The notes below the pieces were generated by a model. The model saw nothing but the letters and a program-made list of their open reading frames with translations, was not told the DNA's origin and did no database searches. This document shows positions 35,037-47,350 of a stretch of 64,000 bases of DNA, in pieces. A program made the translations under genes and the position numbers. Each line of letters opens with the position of its first letter. Position 1 is the first letter of the stretch. Origin of the DNA: Tragulus kanchil (lineage: Eukaryota; Chordata; Mammalia; Artiodactyla; Tragulidae); NCBI GenBank assembly GCA_022376925.1, contig JAIOJX010000026.1, positions 256,491,330 to 256,555,329 on the forward strand. The letters are read 5' to 3'.

Positions 35037-37165
35037 ATTATTTTCAGTTCTACTGCAAACAAAAGTTAAATCTGCATTCAGATTTATGAGATTTTTTTTT
35101 ACCTAGCAATGTAATCCGTTTTACATTATATCTGCCTGTCTACTGAAATACCCACACTTAGACTTACTAGGCGATCAAATAATTCTATTCATTTGTGAAA
35201 TTCTAGCCACAGCATGGAAGAAAACATATAGCAGATTTATTTTTTTCTGGGTCATTTATGAGGCTTATGAGGGCTGTGTGAATCCTTAAGAGTGACATAA
35301 ATGATTTGAGCACACAGCAAAGGCATTTCTCGCCTGTGCTGACTGAGGAGGAACGGGACTAAAGGAAAGTGTCACTGCTTCTGAGTATGAAGCTCATCAC
35401 CCGTCAAGAACCAGGATCACATACAACTGGTCAGATGGCTCCTCTGTGGCCTTTAGACTCTCTTTACCCCTTCTTAGGCAATGAAAAGAGAGCACAGCCT
35501 AAGCGTGGGCATATTCAACTCTACTTCCTGTAGAGGGAGATGCAGTATTTCTCGGCTGATGGAAGTCTATGGAAAGAACACGCAATCACATTTTCAAGGA
35601 GCGAGTGTTCTCCTGTCCCTCTGCTGTGACAATGTGAAAATTCGGTTTCAGTGAGCATCTTGAGACCTTTTAAGCTCTCTTGTGTCTGACTTATCAATAG
35701 CAGCAGAGAAGTTGGTAATATTTTTCGTGCTTGGTGGAATGAAACAGCTGGAGAGTAAGTTCAGGGTTGTTGACATATAAACTGCTTCTGCTTGCCTCTG
35801 AACTATACACAGCCTTCTTGAAAGTCTATATAATGACAGTAGATGTGGTCATTTAATGAGGAACCCTAGCTACAGCAGATACATAGTAGATGGAATATTT
35901 AATCATAGATCAAAAAAACTTTTTCTCCATAAATGTTAGTAACTGGAACTGTGAAAAAGAAAAGGCATATGAAGAGAAAATAATTTATTATTTGTGAAAT
36001 ACTGTAGTAATGATTTTAAAATGAGTCTTTATGAAAAAATAAAATTTTCTGTCCATTAAGAAAAAAAGAAAGAAAACACCCTCATGAGTACCTACCAAAA
36101 ATTTAACTAAAATTATTTTTCAGTTCTACTGAAAACAAAAGTTAAATCTGCATTCAGATTTATGAGATTTTTTTTTACCTAGCAATGTAATCCGTTTTAC
36201 ATTATATCTGCCTGTCTACTGAAATACCCACACTTAGACTTACTAGGCGATCAAATAATTCTATTCATTTGTGAAATTCTAGCCACAGCATGGAAGAAAA
36301 CATATAGCAGATTTATTTTTTTCTGGGTCATTTATGAGGCTTATGAGGGCTGTGTGAATCCTTAAGAGTGACATAAATGATTTGAGCACACAGCAAAGGC
36401 ATTTCTCGCCTGTGCTGACTGAGGAGGAACGGGACTAAAGGAAAGTGTCACTGCTTCTGAGTATGAAGCTCATCACCCGTCAAGAACCAGGATCACATAC
36501 AACTGGTCAGATGGCTCCTCTGTGGCCTTTAGACTCTCTTTACCCCTTCTTAGGCAATGAAAAGAGAGCACAGCCTAAGCGTGGGCATATTCAACTCTAC
36601 TTCCTGTAGAGGGAGATGCAGTATTTCTCGGCTGATGGAAGTCTATGGAAAGAACACGCAATCACATTTTCAAGGAGCGAGTGTTCTCCTGTCCCTCTGC
36701 TGTGACAATGTGAAAATTCGGTTTCAGTGAGCATCTTGAGACCTTTTAAGCTCTCTTGTGTCTGACTTATCAATAGCAGCAGAGAAGTTGGTTATATTTT
36801 CGTGCTTGGTGGAATGAAACAGCTGGAGAGTAAGTTCAGGGTTGTTGACATATAAACTGCTTCTGCTTGCCTCTGAACTATACACAGCCTTCTTGAAAGT
36901 CTATATAATGACAGTAGATGTGGTCATTTAATGAGGAACCCTAGCTACAGCAGATACATAGTAGATGGAATATTTAATCATAGATCAAAAAAACTTTTTC
37001 TCCATAAATGTTAGTAACTGGAACTGTGAAAAAGAAAAGGCATATGAAGAGAAAATAATTTATTATTTGTGAAATACTGTAGTAATGATTTTAAAATGAG
37101 TCTTTATGAAAAAATAAAATTTTCTGTCCATTAAGAAAAAAAGAAAGAAAACACCCTCATGAGTA
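35037..37165. repeat. Tandem duplication 9 (period 1,075-1,076 bp) with noisy junction
   Basis: Bases 35037-36090 recur at 36112-37165. The spacer 36091-36111 (CCTACCAAAAATTTAACTAA..) is an error-rich version of the bases just before copy one (35022-35036, CCTACCAAATTACTT..). Copy two therefore begins with a badly read stretch. Inner differences are around a T run (35717-35726 versus 36792-36800). Confidence 0.95.
35260..35880. other. Non-repeat block with several CpGs, unrecognised
   Basis: I recognise no transposon family here. CpG dinucleotides are more frequent than in the AT-rich surroundings (for example 35329, 35354, 35402, 35502, 35553, 35581, 35602). No long frame is present. It could be a conserved noncoding element or simply old unique DNA. 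Copied at about 36336-36955. Confidence 0.3.
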
Positions 37166-38076
37166 GCTGTTGCCAATTCACATTGTAGTTCTTCCTTCCA
37201 AGTGGCCTTGCCTGCAGATAAGGTTACATGAACTCTGGGCTGTTCTCTTGAAAGTACTCAGATAATACAACCCTGGGACCTTTCCTGGCTTGTGATATAG
37301 GCATCACAGCTCAAAGCCAGGAAGGACTTCTAGGTTGTACCAGAACTCTTGTTCTCTGGCAATGTTAGCATGTTCACATTATTTATGGTACACTGTCCAT
37401 ATCCATCACTTAGAAATGGTATAAATTCAGTTTTCAAACAATGGCTATCAAATGCCTAGAAGGGATGAATAAGACCTGGCTCTCATCCTTAAGGAAGATA
37501 TCTTATTTCATAATAGTGATTTTTAAAAGGTAAAATGGGTGCAAATAAGTAACTATCAGCCCAAGACGTGAACCTTGGGATCACCACAAGCGTACACACA
37601 GGAGAGGCTGCAAAGAGGCAGAGTCTAGCACTGAGGAAGCCCTGTCCAGTCCCTCCCATTGTAACCCAATCTTTTCCATTGCATTGAAGTCAGCTTCATT
37701 CACTTCAATTTTATCTGATGCAACTCAAACCAAGAATCTTTAATTCTAAGAGCTTTCAAGTACTGCAGTATAAAGGATGTTCCCAGAATACCAGACATCT
37801 CGGAAGACCAATGAATGCCTTGGGTGAGAAAAAGTGGACCTGCTTGGAGAAATTATCCAACAATCCCACCATCAGAGATGAGCCTTTTTTTTTTTGAGCA
37901 GAATAGCACCAGGGAGAATAAGAAGAGTCCTCGGTGTGGGGTAGAAAGCAAAGAACATAGCCTGACACACAATATCCTGTGGGCACTGAGGAGTATGTAG
38001 AGGACGTTAAGATTACTATACAGAAAACGACCTCAGGATGCCATGAGGCCCGTGTGATATTCTTACAGAGAAAGAG
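37166..38076. other. Unique DNA, no feature supported
   Basis: Overlapping short frames on opposite strands at 37756-38000 are mutual shadows without a domain. No repeat family recognised. Confidence 0.45.
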
Positions 38077-40398
38077 AGATTAAAACTAACAAGAGACTTT
38101 TCAAAAGGGTGTAATTTTCTATATTGGCTACACACGATGAGAGTCATGGATGATACTGTTTAACTAAAGCTCAGGCAGGAAAAGGATATTTTCCCAAGTT
38201 TTAAAGAACATGGGGTGATCTGGATAGGTAAAGATAGAGAGCATCAGGTCAGTGAAATGTGGTAAATCCCTGAATTTTACAAGCAGAAGAATGTCCATTT
38301 TGATTTCAAATAATCAAGTTGTGTCCTCATGCATGATAGATTCAAACCAATAAACAAAATAAGCTCAAACTTTAAAACTGATCTTTTTTTTTTTTCTAAA
38401 TTTCAAGTATGGCATGCTACACAGCTTACTTTGCTACCTGCACTTTTGTATCCATAAGTGATGGAAGAGATTTTAATATATCGAACAATAGATAGCTATT
38501 TTCAGAACTGCATGGAATATATGAATGAATAATACAGCAATCACCTCTATAACAGCTTAGCAAAAAATAGAATCACTGTTTTATTATATCCATTACCAAG
38601 GTATTTGGTTCACCTTCTTTAGGAGGTGAGAGCTTATTCTCTACTTTGTTATAAGAAGAGGCATTGCAGGTCATATCCCCTGATTGTCCTTCTGCATGTG
38701 GAAAACTACTGTTTTGTTGCAATTCTTTTTTTGAAATACATATTTAAATTCATATCTCTTTCCCCAAGGTGCAAACTTGGTTCTATATAATAGTATCTTA
38801 GATCACTAGAATGATTGAAACTTAATATTTATTTTGTCAAGTAATATTTACAATTGTTGGGAAAAATATGATACCAAATGCCAGAAGCAAATGTCATGTA
38901 TTTTACCTGATTGGAATTTAGTTTCACTTATAATTAAGAAAATTGAAATAATCCAGGAAGATGCTCAAGCTTTTTCTCTTTTTACTGCAAAGGGATCCAC
39001 CTGACTTGAGAAATTCAAAAGCAGTGATGAGGTATGATACTCATTGCTAAAGAAGCAACTGTAATGTTGGAACCTTATTCCCTCAGGCTTCTCATTTGAA
39101 GATGATAAGTGTAGCATTTGATGAAAGGACCAGGGAGATCTCCATGTCCAAGCCTGCTTGCAAAGCAAAATGGGTTGTATAAACTGAAGGGCCATTTAGA
39201 GAGGGCTGGATAAGCAAGGCTGCACAATACCACCCTAGATTAAAACTAACAAGAGACTTTTCAAAAGGGTGTAATTTTCTATATTGGCTACACACGATGA
39301 GAGTCATGGATGATACTGTTTAACTAAAGCTCAGGCAGGAAAAGGATATTTTCCCAAGTTTTAAAGAACATGGGGTGATCTGGATAGGTAAAGATAGAGA
39401 GCATCAGGTCAGTGAAATGTGGTAAATCCCTGAATTTTACAAGCAGAAGAATGTCCATTTTGATTTCAAATAATCAAGTTGTGTCCTCATGCATGATAGA
39501 TTCAAACCAATAAACAAAATAAGCTCAAACTTTAAAACTGATCTTTTTTTTTTTCTAAATTTCAAGTATGGCATGCTACACAGCTTACTTTGCTACCTGC
39601 ACTTTTGTATCCATAAGTGATGGAAGAGATTTTAATATATCGAACAATAGATAGCTATTTTCAGAACTGCATGGAATATATGAATGAATAATACAGCAAT
39701 CACCTCTATAACAGCTTAGCAAAAAATAGAATCACTGTTTTATTATATCCATTACCAAGGTATTTGGTTCACCTTCTTTAGGAGGTGAGAGCTTATTCTC
39801 TACTTTGTTATAAGAAGAGGCATTGCAGGTCATATCCCCTGATTGTCCTTCTGCATGTGGAAAACTACTGTTTTGTTGCAATTCTTTTTTTTTTGAAATA
39901 CATATTTAAATTCATATCTCTTTCCCCAAGGTGCAAACTTGGTTCTATATAATAGTATCTTAGATCACTAGAATGATTGAAACTTAATATTTATTTTGTC
40001 AAGTAATATTTACAATTGTTGGGAAAAATATGATACCAAATGCCAGAAGCAAATGTCATGTATTTTACCTGATTGGAATTTAGTTTCACTTATAATTAAG
40101 AAAATTGAAATAATCCAGGAAGATGCTCAAGCTTTTTCTCTTTTTACTGCAAAGGGATCCACCTGACTTGAGAAATTCAAAAGCAGTGATGAGGTATGAT
40201 ACTCATTGCTAAAGAAGCAACTGTAATGTTGGAACCTTATTCCCTCAGGCTTCTCATTTGAAGATGATAAGTGTAGCATTTGATGAAAGGACCAGGGAGA
40301 TCTCCATGTCCAAGCCTGCTTGCAAAGCAAAATGGGTTGTATAAACTGAAGGGCCATTTAGAGAGGGCTGGATAAGCAAGGCTGCACAATACCACCCT
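38077..40398. repeat. Tandem duplication 10 (period 1,159-1,162 bp)
   Basis: Bases 38077-39236 recur at 39237-40398. The only differences I see are T-run lengths: 12 versus 11 T (38384 versus 39544) and 7 versus 10 T (38726 versus 39885). This is the pattern of homopolymer miscounting. The junction shares at most a base or two. Confidence 0.96.
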
Positions 40399-41039
40399 TT
40401 GCAATTTGAGATTTATGAGAAAGGTGGTTCTAAAAGGTCAGGAGCTCTGCTGGGATAGGACATAAGATTCCATTTGGCCTTGTGCATAGCTGGCTGCCAA
40501 GTGGTAGGTTTGAGGAGGATGTTTAGCTGAGATTTGCTGCCTTAAACAACTTGCCATTCTTTCCTAGGGTTGAAGAAGGTCTTGTAGAATCCTTTGTTAA
40601 AATTTAAGATAATAAGCCTGAGAAGCATTACCCTGGACCCTCTTGTATAGTGTGGTAACAGTTTAGCCTAATCCTAACTTATCCTTTAGTGAGGCTCAGT
40701 TGGATAAAATATTAGGATGGGTGAGAGCCTCCTTAGAGCATCTCCTCTATTTCACGATTTGGTTGAGGCTTTCTGTCCTTTGATTTGTGGGATAAACCAG
40801 TAACGCACAGTGCCTTTATTCTGCAATCTAATTTTCAGTGACTCAATTTCGAAGCCAGCCCTGCTAAAAAAGGGGGTCTGGCTGAGTCATGCGCTTTGTT
40901 CCTGGGCTCAGCTACTGCTTTGTCACTTGGGGACAATTGATCTTGAAGCTTTGGGGCAGGTAAGGTCACTTCCTTCTTTGATTTAGCGCACAGCATTTCA
41001 AATGATAGCAAAACTTCAAACATTTGAACTCAAAGTGAG

Positions 41040-41165
41040 GGGACTTGAATCTGACACTAATTAGCTGCATGATCATTCACAATCTATGAAGTCTCTCAAA
41101 ATCTCATTTTCTTCCTCACTTCAAAGGGACCAAATGAGACAGTTCTACAATCATTGCCTTGGCTA
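41040..41165 (+). mobile_element. MIR SINE, plus strand
   Basis: AATCTGACACTAATTAGCTG, then TCTCAAAATCTCATTTTCTTCC follows the MIR body. Copied at 42238-42363. Confidence 0.65.
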
Positions 41166-41378
41166 TTAGGTGACACCTATACCTAGAAAGTAAAATCATC
41201 AATAACTCAATGGGAGGTTGCTATGATTGCTCGCTTATAAATCTTCCCATACAGAGGGACATTTTCAAGGTTACATTTTAGTTGCTTAGTAAGAGGGAGA
41301 TATTTATCATCTATTTTTGGGATAGACAATGGAGACAACTTTGGCAGTGAATGCTAAATTTCAAAACTGACTCCCTAT

Positions 41379-41551
41379 TTTTTTTGATTTTTTTTTAATT
41401 GGATGAAGACTGCCTTAATTGGAGGAAGACTGTGTTACTTTCTGCTCTACATCAACATGAATCGACCAAAGGCATATACGTCTCCCTTTGCCTTGAACCT
41501 TCTTTCCATCTCCCATCTTATCCCACCGTTCTAAGTAATCACAGAGCACCT
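41379..41551 (-). mobile_element. L1 LINE 3' end, minus strand
   Basis: The complement of the artiodactyl L1 3' UTR: a T run, TTAATTGGAGGAAGACTGTG, CTGCTCTACATCAACATGAA, and the pyrimidine-rich CTTTCCATCTCCCATCTTAT tract. Copied at 42577-42755 and 43708-43887, three copies in all, because duplications 11 and 12 overlap here. The frame MDEDCLNWRKTVLL is chance coding in this element. Confidence 0.8.
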
Positions 41552-42759
41552 ATTTTTAGAGAGGGCTGGATAAGCAAGGCTGCACAATACCACCCTTTGC
41601 AATTTGAGATTTATGAGAAAGGTGGTTCTAAAAGGTCAGGAGCTCTGCTGGGATAGGACATAAGATTCCATTTGGCCTTGTGCATAGCTGGCTGCCAAGT
41701 GGTAGGTTTGAGGAGGATGTTTAGCTGAGATTTGCTGCCTTAAACAACTTGCCATTCTTTCCTAGGGTTGAAGAAGGTCTTGTAGAATCCTTTGTTAAAA
41801 TTTAAGATAATAAGCCTGAGAAGCATTACCCTGGACCCTCTTGTATAGTGTGGTAACAGTTTAGCCTAATCCTAACTTATCCTTTAGTGAGGCTCAGTTG
41901 GATAAAATATTAGGATGGGTGAGAGCCTCCTTAGAGCATCTCCTCTATTTCACGATTTGGTTGAGGCTTTCTGTCCTTTGATTTGTGGGATAAACCAGTA
42001 ACGCACAGTGCCTTTATTCTGCAATCTAATTTTCAGTGACTCAATTTCGAAGCCAGCCCTGCTAAAAAAGGGGGTCTGGCTGAGTCATGCGCTTTGTTCC
42101 TGGGCTCAGCTACTGCTTTGTCACTTGGGGACAATTGATCTTGAAGCTTTGGGGCAGGTAAGGTCACTTCCTTCTTTGATTTAGCGCACAGCATTTCAAA
42201 TGATAGCAAAACTTCAAACATTTGAACTCAAAGTGAGGGGACTTGAATCTGACACTAATTAGCTGCATGATCATTCACAATCTATGAAGTCTCTCAAAAT
42301 CTCATTTTCTTCCTCACTTCAAAGGGACCAAATGAGACAGTTCTACAATCATTGCCTTGGCTATTAGGTGACACCTATACCTAGAAAGTAAAATCATCAA
42401 TAACTCAATGGGAGGTTGCTATGATTGCTCGCTTATAAATCTTCCCATACAGAGGGACATTTTCAAGGTTACATTTTAGTTGCTTAGTAAGAGGGAGATA
42501 TTTATCATCTATTTTTGGGATAGACAATGGAGACAACTTTGGCAGTGAATGCTAAATTTCAAAACTGACTCCCTATTTTTTTTGATTTTTTTTTAATTGG
42601 ATGAAGACTGCCTTAATTGGAGGAAGACTGTGTTACTTTCTGCTCTACATCAACATGAATCGACCAAAGGCATATACGTCTCCCTTTGCCTTGAACCTTC
42701 TTTCCATCTCCCATCTTATCCCACCGTTCTAAGTAATCACAGAGCACCTGGTTGTATTT

Positions 42760-43420
42760 TTGGAGTTTTAAATCATCCCAACTATTTAAACAAGACTGAT
42801 TGACTAATACCTGTACATGGTTTGTAATTAGTTACTCTATATTTAGAGAACTATTTTATTTCCCAGAATCTAAAGATGCTTCAGATATTTGACCAGATGG
42901 TTAGTAGCAAATGTAGGCTGGATATTTGTTGCCAAGAGAAGATACAAATATTCCACAGTAAAGAGACTGGGAATTTTCTACAGTAAACAAACTCTATAAG
43001 TATAGATACACTTTCATGGTCATGTTACAAGAAGTAAAAACTGTTTTCTCTAATACATAGCAAAACATCGCAATTGTAGTTTAGGCCACAGCTACATTTC
43101 CCCACAGAGCAATTTTGTCAATATACAAAGCTTTAAAAGGCTGAAAATCATTTTAAACTACTACCTTGTTATCCTTGTTTTAGTTAATAAGCATAATGTT
43201 AAAAAGATATTCTCAACTATGATTAATATGCCTAGTTTTAAACAAAGAAAAAAATCTAGTGACCTTTCATTGCTGATCTAAAATACTTTTATTAAAATAT
43301 TATAGAAACATATAAAGACATAAAATTCAGGACTAATTTCATATGTCCACAATTCTTACCACATTTTCAACTAGAATGCACTTTTAAGTTTCATACAGAC
43401 AAATCAAAGAAACACAATCG
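42760..43420. other. AT-rich unique DNA, no feature seen
   Basis: No gene or repeat family recognised; copied at about 43890-44550. Confidence 0.5.
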
Positions 43421-43560
43421 AGACTTCCCAGTGGACCAGTGGTTAGGAATCTGCCTTGCAAAGCTGGGGTATGAGTTGGTACTGGGTCCAGGAACTAAGA
43501 TCCCACATGCCACAGGAAATGAAGCCCTCACACTTGGTCATGTTGGCAAATCTTATCTAT
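43421..43560 (+). mobile_element. tRNA-derived SINE head, plus strand (first of three copies)
   Basis: GACTTCCCAGTGGACCAGTG, AGGAATCTGCCTTGC and AAGATCCCACATGCCACAGG are the head and first body part of a ruminant tRNA-type SINE; the rest is missing. Copies at 44551-44680 and 45640-45768 come from duplications 12 and 13. Confidence 0.8.
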
Positions 43561-44550
43561 ATGGGAGGTTGCAATGCGCTAAAACCCGACATTTTCAAGG
43601 TTACATTTTAGTTGCTTAGTAAGAGGAGATATTTATCATCTATTTTGGGATAGACAATGGAGACAACTTTGGCAGTGAATGCTAAATTTCAAAACTGACT
43701 CCCTATTTTTTTTGATTTTTTTTTAATTGGATGAAGACTGCCTTAATTGGAGGAAGACTGTGTTACTTTCTGCTCTACATCAACATGAATCGACCAAAGG
43801 CATATACGTCTCCCTTTGCCTTGAACCTTCTTTCCATCTCCCATCTTATCCCACCGTTCTAAGTAATCACAGAGCACCTGGTTGTATTTTTGGAGTTTTA
43901 AATCATCCCAACTATTTAAACAAGACTGATTGACTAATACCTGTACATGGTTTGTAATTAGTTACTCTATATTTAGAGAACTATTTTATTTCCCAGAATC
44001 TAAAGATGCTTCAGATATTTGACCAGATGGTTAGTAGCAAATGTAGGCTGGATATTTGTTGCCAAGAGAAGATACAAATATTCCACAGTAAAGAGACTGG
44101 GAATTTTCTACAGTAAACAAACTCTATAAGTATAGATACACTTTCATGGTCATGTTACAAGAAGTAAAAACTGTTTTCTCTAATACATAGCAAAACATCG
44201 CAATTGTAGTTTAGGCCACAGCTACATTTCCCCACAGAGCAATTTTGTCAATATACAAAGCTTTAAAAGGCTGAAAATCATTTTAAACTACTACCTTGTT
44301 ATCCTTGTTTTAGTTAATAAGCATAATGTTAAAAAGATATTCTCAACTATGATTAATATGCCTAGTTTTAAACAAAGAAAAAAATCTAGTGACCTTTCAT
44401 TGCTGATCTAAAATACTTTTATTAAAATATTATAGAAACATATAAAGACATAAAATTCAGGACTAATTTCATATGTCCACAATTCTTACCACATTTTCAA
44501 CTAGAATGCACTTTTAAGTTTCATACAGACAAATCAAAGAAACACAATCG

Positions 44551-44680
44551 AGACTTCCCAGTGGACCAGTGGTTAGGAATCTGCCTTGCAAAGCTGGGGT
44601 ATGAGTTGGTACTGGGTCCAGGAACCAAGATCCCACATGCCACAGGGAAATGAAGCCCTCAACAACTACTTGGTCATGTT
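44551..44680 (+). mobile_element. tRNA-derived SINE head, second copy
   Basis: Same element as 43421-43560, with better-preserved text at GGGAAATGAAGCCCTCAACA. Confidence 0.8.
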
Positions 44681-44936
44681 GGCAAATCTTATCTATACTT
44701 TTATAAACAGAAGGAATTGTATATGTTATATAACATAACAAATGTGTGACTTCATAAAGCCATAGAAAGATTTTTCCAGAATATCAGAATATTTAAAAGC
44801 TTACCAGAACATAAAATATATTTTTATATAATAAAAGACTTATTTAAATAAAAATCAAACTTGCAATACCCTCTTCCTAGGTATTCATGTTTAGATTACT
44901 ATCAAAATATCCAAGTCCTTTGTTAAATTGGATAAT

Positions 44937-45465
44937 TGTGATAGACTACAAAATATGACCCTAAATTCCTCCTGCCCTTATTACAAAGTGATGCTTTGCT
45001 CACCAACAGGTGGAGTCTCTTTCTTATCTCATCCCACTTTGCATCTGGGCTATCCCTGAAACTTGGCTTGATCAATAAATTGCACAGGAGGTGATTCTGT
45101 GCACCTTTGGGGATGACATCTCAAAAGGCCTCAAACTTTCAGTTTTGTTCTTTTGGAACTCTGAGAGCACCAGGTTCTGCAGAAGTGTGGAAGAGGAACT
45201 AAACAGAAAGGAAGATCAAGTGCTACCAGTCATTCTAGAAATCTCAGCAGAGTCCTCAGACTAAAGCCATGTTAGGCACCCCATACCCAGTTAAATGATC
45301 TGTTGACAGCAACTCTGTGAATAATGCCAGACAAGACCAGCCAGAAAACTGCCCAGCTGAGCTAAGTTCAAATTGCAGAATTATGAGCAAATAAATGTTT
45401 TCCCCTTTAAGCTACTGCATTTGAGATAGTTTGAAATGCCTAAATAATTGGCAAAGTAAATGACA
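44937..45465 (+). mobile_element. Solo LTR of MaLR type (MLT1-like)
   Basis: Starts with TGTGATAGACTACAAAATAT and near its end has AGAAAACTGCCCAGCTGAGC, GCAGAATTATGAGCAAATAA and TTTAAGCTACTGCATTTGAG, the characteristic 3' half of mammalian MaLR (MLT1-type) LTRs. There is no internal region, so it is a solo LTR, non-coding. The AATAAATG near 45391 would be its polyadenylation signal. Limits are approximate. Copied at 46024-46552 and, 5'-truncated, at 47351-47630. Confidence 0.65.
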
Positions 45466-46023
45466 GATATTTCAATGATGATATCTTATCTGTTTGAAAA
45501 AAAAAAATTTCAGGACTAAATTTTTTCATATAAAGACATAAAATTCAGGACTAATTTCATATGTCCACAATTCTTACCACATTTTCAACTAGAATGCACT
45601 TTTAAGTTTCATACAGACAAATCAAAGAAACACAATCGAGACTTCCCAGTGGACCAGTGGTTAGGAATCTGCCTTGCAAAGCTGGGGTATGAGTTGGTAC
45701 TGGGTCCAGGAACCAAGATCCCACATGCCACAGGGAAATGAAGCCCTCAACAACTACTTGGTCATGTTGGCAAATCTTATCTATACTTTTATAAACAGAA
45801 GGAATTGTATATGTTATATAACATAACAAATGTGTGACTTCATAAAGCCATAGAAAGATTTTTCCAGAATATCAGAATATTTAAAAGCTTACCAGAACAT
45901 AAAATATATTTTTATATAATAAAAGACTTATTTAAATAAAATCAAACTTGCAATACCCTCTTCCTAGGTATTCATGTTTAGATTACTATCAAAATATCCA
46001 AGTCCTTTGTTAAATTGGATAAT

Positions 46024-46552
46024 TGTGATAGACTACAAAATATGACCCTAAATTCCTCCTGCCCTTATTACAAAGTGATGCTTTGCTCACCAACAGGTGG
46101 AGTCTCTTTCTTATCTCATCCCACTTTGCATCTGGGCTATCCCTGAAACTTGGCTTGATCAATAAATTGCACAGGAGGTGATTCTGTGCACCTTTGGGGA
46201 TGACATCTCAAAAGGCCTCAAACTTTCAGTTTTGTTCTTTTGGAACTCTGAGAGCACCAGGTTCTGCAGAAGTGTGGAAGAGGAACTAAACAGAAAGGAA
46301 GATCAAGTGCTACCAGTCATTCTAGAAATCTCAGCAGAGTCCTCAGACTAAAGCCATGTTAGGCACCCCATACCCAGTTAAATGATCTGTTGACAGCAAC
46401 TCTGTGAATAATGCCAGACAAGACCAGCCAGAAAACTGCCCAGCTGAGCTAAGTTCAAATTGCAGAATTATGAGCAAATAAATGTTTTCCCCTTTAAGCT
46501 ACTGCATTTGAGATAGTTTGAAATGCCTAAATAATTGGCAAAGTAAATGACA
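46024..46552 (+). mobile_element. MaLR-type LTR, second copy
   Basis: Product of duplication 13, identical to 44937-45465 as far as I can read. Confidence 0.65.
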
Positions 46553-46629
46553 GATATTTCAATGATGATATCTTATCTGTTTGCATTTCCTCATACAAAT
46601 AGAAAGATAATTGTAAGTTAATTTGAAAT

Positions 46630-46673
46630 TAGAAATAGAATCTTATATATATATATATATGATTCTATTTCTA
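46630..46673. repeat. Inverted repeat flanking a (TA)n run
   Basis: A 13-bp arm at 46630-46642 (AGAAATAGAATC core) is the reverse complement of 46661-46673, around a TA-rich loop that is itself self-complementary. A cruciform-prone site. Copied at 47708-47751. Confidence 0.85.
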
Positions 46674-46699
46674 TGCATGAATTTCTTAGTACAAATAAT

Positions 46700-47350
46700 G
46701 TTCACCATGTCATAATGTCCTGTTAATATTTTAAGGTGAAAATAGTAAATGTTTGTATCAACCTCATTTACCAAGTCATCTATACTATACCTGTTTGTAT
46801 CTATTCCCATTATTATAATGAGGGAATTTAGTCAAGACTGCATGGCCAATTTAAAACTTGATTTACACATTAAACATACATTTTTTTCTTTCCCACAGAA
46901 AGAATAATTTTATGTCCTTTCATCTCAAATTCTACTCTTTAAACATTACTTCTAAGCAAAGCTTTTGGCTGGTGTTAAATGAATTCATGTACATGAATCC
47001 TGTCATGGCATGGCTGTGGTTTTTTGCCTGTAATTTATGTATTTAATTTTCTGCTTGTTTATTATGCTATTTGCTTCATATTTATGAGTGATCGCCAGCC
47101 CCATTAGGGAAACTTGTATAAACTTTATCACATCCTTCGACTACATTTGACTTTCAGTTGGAAGATATTTTAAAGTCCAGAATTTTTTTCTGGGAAACTA
47201 TCATTGAGATGTTAGACCTAAACAGAACATTTATAATGCAGTGTAATAGGTTTTCTTTAAAATGTGTGTTAACCTTCTGCATTCTATATGACAGGCACTC
47301 ACAATAACTTCTCCCATCTATCACAAGCTTGTGGCGAGAGAACAAATATG
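46700..47350. other. AT-rich DNA, no feature seen
   Basis: Short frames at 46858-47046 and 47154-47345 have no domain and are copied at 47936 and 48233. Confidence 0.5.

Larger units (their letters stand above)
40357..42749. repeat. Tandem duplication 11 (period 1,198 bp)
   Basis: Bases 40357-41551 recur at 41555-42749, with no inner difference noticed. It overlaps duplication 10 by about 42 bp, so that segment occurs at 39195, 40357 and 41555. Confidence 0.96.
42408..44696. repeat. Tandem duplication 12 (period 1,132-1,153 bp) with degraded edges
   Basis: Bases 42408-43560 recur at 43561-44696. The first 30 bp of copy two (43561-43588) is a shortened, error-rich version of 42408-42456. The next 70 bp carry two single-base homopolymer losses (43624 and 43645 regions). 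The last 75 bp of copy one also carry several errors (43495-43530 versus 44626-44663). The middle of both copies agrees. Errors at both sides of the join fit poorly polished read ends. Confidence 0.95.
44439..46583. repeat. Tandem duplication 13 (period 1,087-1,088 bp) with A-rich filler
   Basis: Bases 44439-45496 recur at 45527-46583. One A is lost from an A run (44849-44854 versus 45937-45941). The filler 45497-45526 starts with 11 A and then carries TTTCAGGACTAAATTTTTT, which looks like a distorted piece of 44456-44470. Confidence 0.95.

Noticed and set aside
41399..41656. 85-codon plus-strand frame starting MDEDCLNWRK, three copies
   Set aside because: It is antisense to the L1 3' UTR; a chance frame multiplied by the tandem duplications.
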